From Tigriopus japonicus (lineage: Eukaryota; Arthropoda; Copepoda; Harpacticoida; Harpacticidae), in contig JAAGOF010000252.1 of NCBI GenBank assembly GCA_010645155.1, positions 31,479 to 95,478 of the forward strand: DNA of 64,000 bases. The letters run 5' to 3'. A program made the position numbers and the translations under genes. Positions 12,313 to 26,000 of this stretch are shown in pieces. The notes under the pieces were generated by a model, which had not been told where the DNA came from, did no database searches, and worked only from the letters and a program-made list of their open reading frames with translations. Within the stretch, counting starts at the first letter, position 1; each line of letters opens with the position of its first letter.

Positions 12313-12411
12313 CCCCAACGCAAATCTTTTAAGTGGACTTTTTGAATCCAACCGTAGACACGCAATGAAGCCGGGTTAAAACTACATTAGACGATGTTAA
12401 ACTGGTTGATC

Positions 12412-13437
12412 AATTAACCCAGATCAAGGGTTTGTTGTGCGTTGAGGTTCAGAGAATTATCACGAGATGGTGCTGATCCACGCGTCAAATTGGAAAAATC
12501 AGAGCGAGTCATATACATAACTTTTGAAGTCGCTCATGTTTGAAATCAAGATGACATGATCTTAAAAGTTATTGTATCGTGTAGAGGGAATCATCCCCTC
12601 CCAAATCCACATGTTTTGGGCTGATGTAGTTGATTTGAACTCAAATTATGGGACTCGGAAGATTCTCGTTGCCCATCTAGGTTGAGAGATGTGAGTTTAT
12701 GCTGACAATGGTTTTGGTTGCGCAACGGGGCTTAAACAACAAAACAAACGATCAGGAATACGGGATTTAAAAATACGACATTTTTCATAGCATGTAACTC
12801 ATGAGGGTAGTCTGTGAAATGCGAAAACCCTTGTTCTTTCAATCTTGGTTTTCGCATTCCACAGACCACCTTTGCGACTTGGATGCTTTGAAAACTGCCG
12901 GATTTTATAATCCCGGATTCTTGATCCTTTGTTTTGTTATTTAAGCCCCGTTGCGCAACCAAAACCATTGTCAGGATAAACCAGGGACCACTGTACGTCA
13001 GGACGAATTTCAAAAATACACACTGGGTCCGATCATTGTACTAAAATGTGAGTTTTTTGCAACAAATGTATTGTTCCGTTTAATTTTCATTGTACTGATC
13101 GGACCCAGTGTGTATTTTGAAAGTAATCCTGGCTTGAGCCATCCTTGGATAAACTCACATCTCTCAACCTAGACGGGCAACGAGAATCTTCCGAATCCCA
13201 TAATTTGAGTTCAAATCAACTACATCAGCCCAAAATATGTGGATTTGGGAGGGGATGATTCTATCTACACGATACAATAACTTTTAAGATCATATCATCT
13301 TGATTTCAAACATGAGCGACTTCAAAAGTTATGGATATGACTAGCTCTGAATTTTCCAAGTTGACGCGTGGAACAGCACCATCTCGTGATAATTCTCTGA
13401 ACCTCAACGCACAACAAGCCTTTGATCTGGGTTAATT
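12412..13437. mobile_element. Large foldback element, about 850 bp without its insertion
   Basis: Long inverted arms match over about 300 bp or more. The outer ends are AATTAACCCAGATCAA and its complement; matched blocks include CACGAGATGGTGCTG, GATTCTCGTTGCCC and GGTTTTGGTTGCGCAACGGGG. The centre is a second hairpin (TCTGTGGAATGCGAAAACC type). A 168-bp F1 MITE interrupts the right arm. No coding frame. Confidence 0.85.
12981..13148. mobile_element. Foldback MITE, family F1, copy 2 (nested)
   Basis: Near-identical to 10961-11129. It is flanked by ATAAA at 12976-12980 and 13149-13153. The intact left arm of the surrounding foldback (12698-12702) shows this site once, which fixes the insertion boundaries. 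Confidence 0.9.
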
Positions 13438-13887
13438 AAGACAAAAATTTAAAGGAATAATTGTTATGTACGGCAGAACCAACACATATTTCAATCGAAA
13501 GTTAGTCGACAACTAAAAACTTGTTTCTCTTTCTCTAGCTAATTAATCTCCAGGGTTCCCATACCCCTAACAACCCCACACTAGCTTTGAACTTGAAGCA
13601 TCTTGAAAAGCTAGCAATCATCTAATACGACACTTGTTATTGAATTGTTTACGACTCAGTTGACCTTTGCATTCTACAAACAAAAATACAGAAAAAGAAT
13701 ACTTCAAAACAATACTGCTTTCTCACTTTTATTGAATTTCAACACCATAGTTTCAATCTTAGATAGATTAGGACTCGATTGCTAATTTATATATGCGGTG
13801 TAATTAGAAAACGCAAAAGTAAGTGGGTTTTTGACGACTATTTATTTCTTCGCAATTTGATAAGTGGTTAAACAATTACCTGCTGCT

Positions 13888-13893
13888 TATAAG
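13888..13893 (+). promoter_or_regulatory. Possible TATA box of gene A
   Basis: TATAAG lies 38 nt before a CAGTGGA motif near 13925. Gene B has TATAAG 41 nt before the same motif. The spacing to a CAGT initiator is longer than usual, and TTTTTTGCAG before TGGACGG in gene A could instead be a splice acceptor. Confidence 0.25.
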
Positions 13894-14044
13894 TTGCTAA
13901 TAAGTTTTTATTTTTTATTTTTTGCAGTGGACGGCAATTGCCCAGGTTGTCGACCAAAACCATATCGTTAGATGTTTGCTCGCACTAAATAAGACCAAAG
14001 TTCTTCAGTAGGAATTAGCCTCTCTACCTGAAACAACCATTGTG

Positions 14045-17000
14045 ATGGGTTCCAAGTTCATTGTCAATTTTCTGACACTTGTCTTTTTAGGAACTTTTTG
14101 TTTCAGTCATGAATTGAAAGACAACTTTAAAAATGCGACCTCAGCACGCCAAGGAAAACGTAAGTTGGTTTTTACTAATACAGATTTTTCATAGCGTTTG
14201 CAAAACAGGTAAGAGTGTTTGAAATTTGGAAAAAATCGGGCTATAGAGTTTCAGAGTACGAAAAAAATCTAATTACTTCCAGCTTTCAGATTTAAGGTAA
14301 GTTTACGAAGCTCTTGGTTTAACATATTTTAAGAAAAGTTGATAAATTAATTGAGAAGTGAATCGTCGATCTTTTTATCAATGCTGCATGAAATCATCGG
14401 AATTCACTAACAAGAATTAAAACATGGAATTCAATCAGCACAAATCCTATCACTGAAGATATACCAAGAGACTTGAGTCATCCCGAAGAAAATATCCATG
14501 TGGACAAAGCCAACGAAGATTGATAGATACTCTTTCGGACAAACATTGAAGAAAATATTGTCAAAGTGGGATCCTTTCTAAGTTACATTGACTGCTTCGA
14601 GTTTCAACACAGATATGACATTATTCGAGAAAAGCACCATCAAGACACCCTATTACAACAAGAACATATGAGTACATGAAATTCACAATGATTGGCGAAA
14701 GAACATCTAAGTTGAAACGACTACCGTTCCAAGACAAAGAGTAAGTTCCATTTCCATTTTTTCTCACTGTTGGTATGTATTAGAGAATTTCCATATTCAA
14801 CAAGCAACTTATAATTGAACTTTCATAACATCAGGTGACATTTATTCATTCATGCAATGCTCAAAAAATTACTTTGAAAGTTTCAAAAGCTATTGCCTGT
14901 CAAGTTCTGGCAGTTAGGTCATTCTGATTGTCAAGTTGTCGGGCTAAAGCCCTCTAACTTGTCACCCTGCAACCGAGCTCTGGAGCAGGGCAAAATTTTC
15001 TAACCCCTCAATTTTTGGATTCCCATACTCCAAGGATTCACACAGTCAAGCACTATCTTGAGGTAAAAACATTTATGGGTGTTTTTGCTAAATGTTTGAC
15101 GAATTGCCCTGGGTAAAAACGAGCTCTTTGGGTGGTCTTTCGGATTGGAAATCGTTAGGTTGTTTTGGCCGGCCGATCTTGTTATCATATTTTGGTCATT
15201 GATATGCAGAATTGGTCGGAAAGAAAAGGAATGGTTCCATTCTTTTCACTATGTGTAAGCATCAGTGTTTCTTTACAAACTAAAAGGTTTATGGTCGGGA
15301 AATGTGTTTCCTCCACGAGGGAAAAAAACGTTTTCCGGTCGGATATTTCCGTTCCTGTGAGGAATCTTGTAACTCGATTGAGAATCACCTGAATTCGCTC
15401 CATGAGATTATTGTGTGGGTCACTTTGTAGAATTCTAGCCTCGCCATAAATTGCCAACCCATAACGAATGTTTGAGATGATGAGGTCATAGACCACGGGA
15501 AGAAGATGCTTCTTTGGGATATGAGCACTGAGGCGTCCAAGTATGCCCAACCTCTGTATGCTTTTTTGGTTGACTTGATCCACATGTTTTTGACAACAGA
15601 GGTCTTGGGTGATTTCAAATACCAAAAGGTTGACGGATTGGGATGCTTGGATCTTGTTTCCTCCAATGAATATTGTCGTGTGGGGTGCTACGGCTCCACG
15701 TCTCCCCAAAAGAATAACCTTGGTCTTGCTTGTCTTGGCACAGAGACAATTTGAAGACATGAACGCTAATATGTTATTGGCTTCCAGTGCTAGGTCATTC
15801 ACAAGCATGGACCTATCACTTCCGGCCAGAGACGCAGTTGTACGATGAGATGATGGCTTTTGTCCACAGGGGAAGATCTGTCATGAAAATAATGAACAAA
15901 AGGGGCGAAAGGATGCTACCCTGAGGAGATCCAAATGGGATGCCCAAGGGTTCTTAAGTTGAGTCTACGAGACACACTCTTTGTGATCTCCCCGTCAGGA
16001 AGGATCCAATCCACTCTCGAGTGTTCTGGTTGAAACCCAAAATCTTCATCTTCCCAGAGAGGATCTCCTTGTCGAGGCAAACAAAAGCTGAGCTGAGGTC
16101 GAAGAGGAGTACACCCACCTCACCATTCTTTTTTTAGCTGGCTCTTCCAGAGCGTTGACATGGAGAGTACAGCCGATGTGGTCGATCGATTTTCCCGAAA
16201 ACCATGTTGGGAGGACGGGATCAGTTCATTCTTTTCCAGGAGGTCAGACATTTATTCTCGTATAACGGATTCGAGGATTTTGGAGGCCACTGGTAAGAGG
16301 GCTGTTGGTCGGTTGTTGTTCATGTCATTTTTGTTGTCCTTCTTGTGAAAAGGAACGATCCTTGCTTCCTTCCACCTGGATGGAAACACACCAGAAGAAT
16401 TGGACGAATTGACAATACTGTATGTGTCAAAGGTGTGACGAGGAAAGCGGCGCTCCTTTTCAAAATCGATGTGACAATGCTATCACAACCAGCACTGGCA
16501 GTGTTCTTGAGGCTCGTAAGATGTTTCCGTACGACATTTTCAGACACTATTTTAAGGAGCACTGTGGTCTTTTCAGTTTTCCCCGCATGAAATCACTCAG
16601 CCTTTCAAAAGGATCTTCTCGACGTACCGGGTTAACTTGATCACGAAGCCTCTCAATCTTTGACAGAAAGTATTGATTAAACTCATCACACATTGCTTTG
16701 GGCTCAGGGACTTCTTTGCCGTGTTTTCCGACCATCCTCATTTGGGGGTTTGTTCCATTTTTAGTGAGTTTATTAACTAATTTCCATACGTCAAGCCCTC
16801 CATCCTCTCCTGTAATCAGGCGTATTGCTTCTGCTTTTGTATCCCGACGTACCATGTTTGTGCAGTTGTTGCGTAGCATGGTGTACCTCTTCCAAGACGA
16901 CTGCTTTTCCTTATCTTTTGCCCCGTTTCTTTCTGCCATGAGAGCTTTTGTTTCCTCTGAAAGCCTGTGGGAATAATTGGGGAATATTTTGAATGTTCTG

Positions 17001-20000
17001 ATAGGGGGAAATTTATGTAGCGACACCGTGATGAACTCTTCCATAGATGAAACCATCACATTAACATCGTTCGTCTTGCCTAGTTCTTCCCATGGATGTT
17101 GAATAAGGTCATCGAAGAACTTTTGGAAATTAAAGTGTTTGTATGAGCGTTTTTTACAGTCCTCCATTTGGCATTTTTCTTTGCTTTTGGGATGGCAAGC
17201 TTGATAAACACAATTACAGGATCATGGTCACTTAATCCATGTGGCACCCTTTTTGTCTCAATGCCCTCCATGTCGTTTGACACTTGCACGTGATTAATAG
17301 CGGATTCAATGGCTTTAAGTCCGGCTCTAGTTTGCCTTCTACGGACAAAACTATTTGCAAGAGAGTTTTGCTTTAGACCATAAAGACATTATTGAAAAGA
17401 CATCACACTACATATGACTAAGCAGAATCTGATTATTTCATACAACAGTGCATAAATATGTTTTGAGGAAAACTTACCGCACTGGTTTCCGCTCATCAGT
17501 TGGTGATTAGCTTATAGCTTCATATTTTTCTCAGCATCCTCCCTCTAGTGTTTAAAAAAACTTGATAGAATAACTATCCATGGTACAAGTTGCAGGGCCA
17601 TTGAAATTACAGGGTTGGCTCCTTAAAGCTGGGCAAGGAAAATTGCAAATGTCGGACAATCAGGGCACTGAATCACAAAGCCATTGTTACAAATAGTTCT
17701 TATAACACAATCATCCAGACCTAATGTTTTTGTACAATTTCTCTAGGAGTGGCTCCTACTTTTGATGGGGCCTTGAATTCAATTGGCAATAAAAGAATAG
17801 ATTCGTCGCCAAGATGTTTCTCGTGAAGTTCTTGTCATTCAGTCTTCAAATTGCAGAAATCAGCATCTTCCACATTCATCCCTTTAGTTTTTTCAATTGA
17901 AGGTTTAAATTGAAAGGTTCATGGAATTGAGTTTTGGAAAAGAAAGTTAATCAATAAAAAAATTGACCTTGCCTTTAAAACCAGGCAAATAACCATGTCT
18001 GCAACTAAGGATCATTTTTATCAGTAATTTGTGTAAAATCTTAAACCAAAAACACCATCATTGAGTTCCTAACCTTCCCAAATCAAGCTTGTGCCGTTTA
18101 TTACCTTCTAACACCTCCAAAATGATAGAAATCTGAATGAAGGTCAAGTTTGATATCAAGTTCTTTTCTTTCTTCTCAAATCCCAATCCGATGGACTTGT
18201 AAGAGAAAAATATATAATAATCTATCAAATCTATCCAATGATGGCTTAATGGAGAAGGTAACAGTAACAAAAATGTTAATGTTTTTATGTAATTTGCTAA
18301 CTCCATTATAAAAACTTCATGAGGAACATGATCACGGTAAATCCCTTCTTTTGTTACTAATTGAATTAAAAAAGTAAGGGCCCTTTGGAGAAATTGTATA
18401 AAAAATCGAGATGAAAGTAGAAATAAAACTATGTGTGCACGTTAATATTTGATTTAAAGCCCCTGATTGTCCGATATTTACAATTTTACTTGGTTTCCTT
18501 GGTTTTAAGTGGCTAACCCTGTAAATCCGTTGGCCAGACGTTGATCAACTCTAAATGGCTTAACGCCATACACCAAAACTTTAGGAAATAAAAAATCAAA
18601 ATACGAGGAAAATCCAGACTAGGGGTAGACTGGGCTTGTAACTCCTTGAAATGCACGATTTTTGGATTTATGAAAAAAATCGAATTGAAGATTTATTTCT
18701 TGTGGGCAGATGTTATTTTACAAATTTTGTCCTTAGACAAACTTGCTCGAAGCTATGAAGGTATATTAGTTGACTCCTGTATACATACAGTAGAAAATAA
18801 GGGTTGAGAGTGAGCAACATGACAAAAATGATGTACTGTATCTTTCAAGGCTAAGTTGTCTCAAATCGAAATTTATCATTTTTTTCTGGACAAATGTTCA
18901 CCAAACATAGCAATATGAGTATGAGCTACACCTTTACTTTACAAAATATTGGATTTTGACGAGTTTCTCGCTCTTGACGTCCAATTTTTTAAACGTGCAG
19001 GGGTCACCCAAAATACCTTGCCTAATTTAATCATAGCTTCGAACAAGTTTGTCTGACAACAGTGTTTGTGAAATAACACGTGCTCACAAGAGTTAAATCT
19101 TTATTTCGATTCTTGGCATTAATCTGAAAATGGTGCAATTTAGCGAATTACAGGCCCAGTCTACCTATAGTCTGGATACCCCACATAAATTTACACGACC
19201 CATAAGAATATTATAAAATTTGTAAATAAGGTAAATCATCATACATTTTATTGGCCAAATTTCGTTCATCTGTCTTTTTTCTCGGAATTTTTCAATTGTC
19301 TCTGAGACATAATTTTTTAACATTACCTAAACGACATTGAATAAAGTTTCAACCTGACAAAAGCAAGCTTGCATAATCTGAGTTAAACACGAGACCAAAA
19401 GATCATTCCACCCACAAAGTGCGACAGTTTTTTGGTTTTTTTAAGGTAGAATACTCCGCATGAACTTTTTATTTTTGAACACTCTAATATTGCAATGGAG
19501 CTCTAAAAGACTCAAAATATGAAAATAAATCAACTTGAAGACGGAAGCGGCAATATTAGCAGCAAGTTTAAGTTGAGGCGTGGAGTACGTTGGAGATGTC
19601 CTTGGTTGAGGAAAGCTCTGAAATCAAGAGCCTCTGCCCATGGTTTGCCTCAAACTAGTGGCAATTTACGTTATCTACGGTTAAACTTCTTCATACATGA
19701 AACATTATGATAAGTACTTGTCAATTTATCTAATGAATTATTTGACGTTAAGCTTCCCTTATCAGCTAGACACCAGAACCACCGCCCAATGTTTTGTGAT
19801 GTGTGTACTAACGTCAATAAATTTCGTTTTGAAATATATTTGTTGTTGCAAGATTCTATCAGCAAAAAAAATGTGGAAAGGAAGTAATTTGATCATTCTT
19901 TCTTTTTCTTTTAGTATTTTCATTGTTCAATGTTGTCTCCTTTAACAATGGGCCTTGTGCTAGTTCAAGCTCTGTTGGCAGGTATGTAAATATTTATTTG

Positions 20001-23000
20001 CATCTTTTTTCTAGTGCTAAATTAAAGAACTAGTTCATTCATAGAAAGGTGGACTGTTGCCTAAATCGGCACCAGGACGCCATCTGCTTTTAGTGTTTCC
20101 AGTTTTTGAGGTGATGACTACCCTTGAGCGACATTGAAAATATTGCAATGTTCTGCTTTTTCCGCATGTCAGTTACTCTATTATGTTGACTCAAATTGAG
20201 CATTGAATACAAGATGTAGAAGCCAAAATCTTTGAATGTTTTCTGTTCATGACGATTAATTTTACGTTCTAAGTTTTGGAGAGACTGGAAGAGCTTTGAT
20301 AATGGTAGTTCTTGCTAGAGACGCTCTAGTGAGAGACGGGCGAGGTTGAGACCGGCGTCAATGACGTCATTCAATTTGCATCATGTGATTGGCTGATTCC
20401 CTTTTGGGCGCCGTTTTCAACATTTCCAAACAGACGGAAGCCTCAGCAAGCTGACGCTCAATCCAGTGCCTCCGCATCTTACTCTGAAGCAAAACGTTTG
20501 CGTTTTTCTAGAGGCCAACCTAATGTGCTCTAAAATGTGTTGATGCTTCCAACTTATATTTTTCTGCTCAAAACATAACTTGAAAGTTTGCAATTTAAGA
20601 CTCTGAACATTGGGCAAGGTCATTGGAAAAGCTTTTAGTAAACATTACATTTGACGATTTTTTTACGTAAAAAGCATGGAGAGCCTGTTTATTTGGAAAT
20701 GTTTTTAGTTCAAAAAATCGTTTACTTTTCTCCATGGCGCTTGAGTCGAAACCCCGCCCGTCTCTAACAATAAAGTAGTTCTTGCATCGATTTTGGCACA
20801 ACCTGACCAGCCTACAAAGCGCAAAAATCGTGCCAGTACTGTCCACGTCTTTATAGTTGGCGCATAGTTGGTGCAATGTTTACGCACTTTCCGCATTGGC
20901 ACGATGAGTTTACGCCATTCAGATGGTGTCGTGTCAAATTGGCCACGTTACATGAAAACGTCTCCCTAGTCACTTGTTACTCGGGGCAGTGCGCATCGTC
21001 CCGACCACAGATCAAATAATGACCATTATATGGTCTCTGGTCCGCAAAGTTCACGACCCGGTCACGAAAATTTGTCGTGACCAAAATTTTGAGCATTTCA
21101 AAATTCTCGTCCCGACCTGGCATGCACTCACTATGAGTTCTTTCCACAGAACATATAACGGCCATTATATGATCTCTGGTTCACGCACACCTCACACCCA
21201 CAGACCATATAGTGGCTGTGCTCACACCACTTTACGACTAGTTTGCGCACTGGTATGACTCAAGTCGTGCCAATGCGTGCCACAAAATCGTGTGGTTGTC
21301 AGCCCGGCTTAAGAAAAGAGCCCAAGGTAGCGTTTTATCATAAGACGTGGTGAAAATAATTTGCCAGTGGGAGATGCTTCTTATGTAATGATTAGGGACG
21401 GGCAAAAAATGCAAATCAAAAGAAGCTTTTGGTTACCAAAAGTTGCACAAAAATCAGCCCAAAATCGTAAAATAAAATGTAGAAAAAGGTCAAAAGCGCA
21501 AATAAAATTTAAAAAATTCGCAGAAAAAACTGAAATTTCTGAAACAAATGCCTTCAGATACTTTCTTGTCATCTGCTTGTTATTTTTCAATCTTGAAGAG
21601 CAAAATTTAGATATTGAAGTCGCAGTAATCAATACTATGGTATAGTGTAGTCTCAGCGTAGGCTAGCCTACGCTGAGAGCCGGGAAGATTTTCAAGATAT
21701 GTTTAACTTTTGTTGTTCAAAATGGTCTTCTTTGTTTTGATTATGCCTAATGAGAAAGGTAAACAAACTGCAAAGAAGGAATTTCCGATCGTGTTGGGAT
21801 GCAATCAAAGCTGAATATAAAAGTACTCAATAAAAGGGAAAATGTTTTGACTTTTATCAAAATACTATACGAAAAGTAAATGAACTAAGAAAAACGTTTC
21901 TGTTGAAAAAATATTCTTGTATTTAGTTATATTAATTGTGCTCTAAAAATACAAGAAGGCCAATATTCAGTGAGATTTACACCAATCTTGTGTCTTGTTT
22001 GACTAATAAAGATTGTCTGAACTTTTGTGATGAGTGTTAAATCATATTTAGTTTCCAAATTCGAAAAAAAAATCTTCCAAAAGTAAATATTCTCAAAGAA
22101 GAAATAGCAAACTCTCAACAGTTCGTTCGTTCATTTTAGGCCGAGTTCGTAAAAAAATCGTGTAAATAAAGGCGAAAAGTGCAAAAAGGGCTTATGTTCC
22201 CAAAAATCTTTTGATACTTTTTGCCCTTCCGTCGTAATAATTTTTGATTTCAGAAAGGTTTTGCTACTGAGCGAAATTTGCATTTAGTTCAAAGAGTTCT
22301 TTGTTTGAATCACTTTCCATTGAATGACAATGGAGCAAATGACAGATATTGTTCTTTTATCCAACTTTTTTTCATCATTTAATACAACCTTGGATGTCAA
22401 AAAGTCATATTTATAGCCTTCGCTTTATCTCAAAGAAGCCAGGCGTTCTGTTCACTTTGTGATCATTTTCCTGATTTCTTTTTTGACCTTCAATCGTTCA
22501 TGGTATAATGTCTAGTATTTTACTTTTTCATTCATTTTTTTCGCAAATGAATGTCACGATCTGTAAAAATTCAACAAAAGAGTGCCATCTATCGTTCAAT
22601 GCAATCAAGTTGTGAACAGTAACGTTTGTAAAAATGTATTTGAGTCACAACAAAGCCACAAAGCAACATAAAAAGCTATGGCAATATTCTAAATATTTTA
22701 TGTACCATGTCCTATAATGTACTGATTAAAAAATTGGAGTTGCCCGTGAGGAAATGTATTATAGGCTAAGCAAAAAACCCAGGGAATAGGTCAATCAGCG
22801 TTTTCTAGTCCTTTTTTCACAAATGGGCAAGTGCGTTCATTTTTTGCTCCCTTTTGTACGAAAAAATTGATTTATTCTTATTTGAAATCTTAATTCTGAT
22901 TGTTTGTCTGATCGTCCAGAAAAATTTTGTGGCTCTTGGATGTGCTAAATACTCAATAAGGCCTAGAGAAAATTGCATTTACTTAAATGATCCTTCATTG

Positions 23001-26000
23001 TAAAGGTTCTGGGATTTCTACTACACAGCAAAAAAAGAGTACATATTTTTTTTTTACGGACCCTGTGTTGGAGTTGGAATCACTAACTGCAAGCTCTATT
23101 TTAGTGGAACCAATGGAAATCGTAATGGAACGTGCTACACTGCCAGTGAATGCATGCAAAGAGGTGGAAGTGCCTCCGGAAATTGTGCAGCTGGGTAAAC
23201 TTCTCCTGGTTTTTTAATTACTTGTATCAACATGACATCTAACTCTCCTTTACAGATTTGGAATCTGTTGCGTGTTTTATTTGTCTTCAGGTGGATCCAC
23301 CTCGCAGAACTGCACTTATCTTCGAAATGATAATTTCCCTTCTGGACTGACGGGAACCAATGGGCAAAGCTTCACTGTCAACAAATGCTCTTGTGGTAAT
23401 GTAACCCGAATTAAGAGTCACTAAAATTCAGAGCCCTTTTGCAGATAATGAAATACAAATTGGTATATCATAGTTTTTCATAGAATTTCCCTTGCCATTA
23501 ATGTTTTTGAGTGCATTTGAGCACGTTGCACCATAAGTAAATGTTCCAGGGTATCTGGTATTGAACTCCTTGGACTCCTCCTCTTTGGAGGACCTCCGTA
23601 GTCTCTAAAGGGTGTTTGACATATATGACAACAAAGTTGAAAAAAAACGGTCAGATAAATCCAAAATAATTTTGCAATGGCGTGCAAAGGAAACCCAATT
23701 TCTCCAAACATTTCAATTTTGAGACTATTTTGAGAGTGTTTACAAACAATGGCCAAAAGATCGACAAGTTATTCCTTTCCTTTTCAAATTGCGGATTTAG
23801 TGATGCCGCTACAAGGAATGTAATCTGTTTGTAATATGAAAAAAACCTGGTATCTAACCGATAGCGGTAATCGAACCCACGCCGTTTGCGGGAGGAATTA
23901 CAAGTTGCATGAGAAACGACTGCTGCTCTAAACTGCATGGTAAAGCCGAAAACTTCCTACGAAAAACTCTTTTCATGTTTCTTTCATTTTAATACAATTC
24001 AACAATAATTATTTCCTTTGAGTGACTTAAAATATTTTTTGAAAATACTGTTTAACCAGTTCACAAAAGTGGGGGCACAAAGGTTAGTGCCTTGGAAACA
24101 GACTTCAACAAGATTCGGATTGAGTGAAAAGACAATTCTTTTCTTTTTAGACGTTTGTTACTTGAGATTAGATTTTTTGACATTCTCCATCTTGGGAATG
24201 GCTGACACTTTGGAAGGCATGGGAGGGATGTGCTTAGATTCCCTTTCGGTTTCGGTGAGTATTGATGTTTTTGGACCCATTTTTTACACAACGAAAGACT
24301 TGTTGAAGGCCTAAGAGCAAAAAATATCCACTTTATATCCTAAAACTGGTATTTAAAGATTGAGTTTTAAAATTCTAGTCCAGTTCCAACGAACCCATTC
24401 CAGAGATTTGTGGACAGAACTCGGGACAGCACAGTAAGTAGAGATTGAACCACTCTCACCTTATTGGCCAGTACATCCAATTTTTCATGAATCTATTTGC
24501 ACCCAATTTAATATAGTTTATGTTGACATGGACAGAGGATGTTCAGGGAATGTCAAACTGGATTTTTCTTTTACTGGGATTGCATCAACGAGAATATTTG
24601 AGATTAAAGCTACTCAAGTTGAGTGTGGATCTCGATCAGCGTAAGTTTTTTGAAAAAGTCATCTTTATCCTTTTCCAAATACCAGCAAATTAGCGGATAT
24701 TGAAACATGGAGTATTTGCCGTGGTGCCGTTAAGTCACCTATCTAAAATATCCCTAAATGTTGTTTCCTTGGGCCCTCGAAACAGAAAATTTGTCCAAAT
24801 ATCTTTCATTAGTATTTTTCTCCGTTGATTCTAATGGTAGCTTTTGTCAAACTGCCTACAGAAATATGTTTGTTGTTTTTTGTGCACCACTGATAACTAT
24901 TTTTTTTTAAAAATGGAGGAGCAGAACACAGCTGACAAAGAAGATGCACTCAATAGACATCATATTTAAAAAGGAATCTGTTATTTCATGTTTTAATGGT
25001 TTAAAGAGATTTGAAACTACCCTCGCCAAAATTCCATTTCCAGTCCACCAGATGGCTGTCTGCAATATCACACTAGCTTGGATGGTCGGTTTACGACATT
25101 TAACTACCCCCCTATGGATGAGAATCATCTCAAGGAACAAGAGTAAGTTTGAATTTAAAAAAAAGGGTTTTTTTTGTTTCGCCCCAACCAGTATTTATTT
25201 TTACTATTATAGGTACGCCATTTGTATTCGCCAGGAATTAGGATATTGTTGTGTCGAATACACAGTGTGTCCGGATGATGACGCTTTGGGATTTACCCTT
25301 GGAGTTGTAGATACGATGGCTAAGCTTGAAAGTGACTGTGCAACTCTTGATTATGTTGGAATTGAAGGCAAGTAATTTTCTGCTAAAGACTCCTATGTAG
25401 TAAAACGTCGCATGAGACCCAAAAAAACAAAAATGCGCCCAAAAGCTCTAAAAACGGACCAATTCAAAAACTGCAAAGTCCAGCAATTGCAAAGCCTTGG
25501 AACATACACCAGAGATCGGTGATGGGGCGGCAAGTGCCGATTGTCATAAATGAATTAATTATACATATCTGAGTTTTGACCGGGCCCAAAACTACTCTCT
25601 GGAAGGGATTGCTTAGGGTTATTCTGCAATTCAATGCTTCACGATGAAGCTCATAGAGGACGCTATCTGTTGCGAACATAAACGCTTTCTTTTGCTTCGC
25701 GTATCAAATCTAACGAAAAAAAAACGCCTTTGACATCTGGAAGGAAGAGATTCAAGCAAGCACTGTCGCTTCGGTCTGCTTACTCAGCAGAGGTTAGTTT
25801 TTTAGACGCCAATATCGATCTCAAGATCGGAATTAGAGTACAAAGTGCGATCTTGAGATCGATCTTTTGCGTCAAAAAAAACTAGCCTCTAGAGTCGAAT
25901 AGTCTGTAGCTTCTTTGTGCGATAGTGCGGTTAAAAAGGCCGAATAAACGGCAACGCTCCCGGTTTTTATGCCACTTGGTCGCATAGATAAAAACATTTG

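Noticed and set aside
25213..25375. Gene A ending at the stop two codons after exon 9
   Set aside because: Three further exons with in-phase splice sites complete the family C-terminus; the early stop arises only if the GC-AG intron is not removed.
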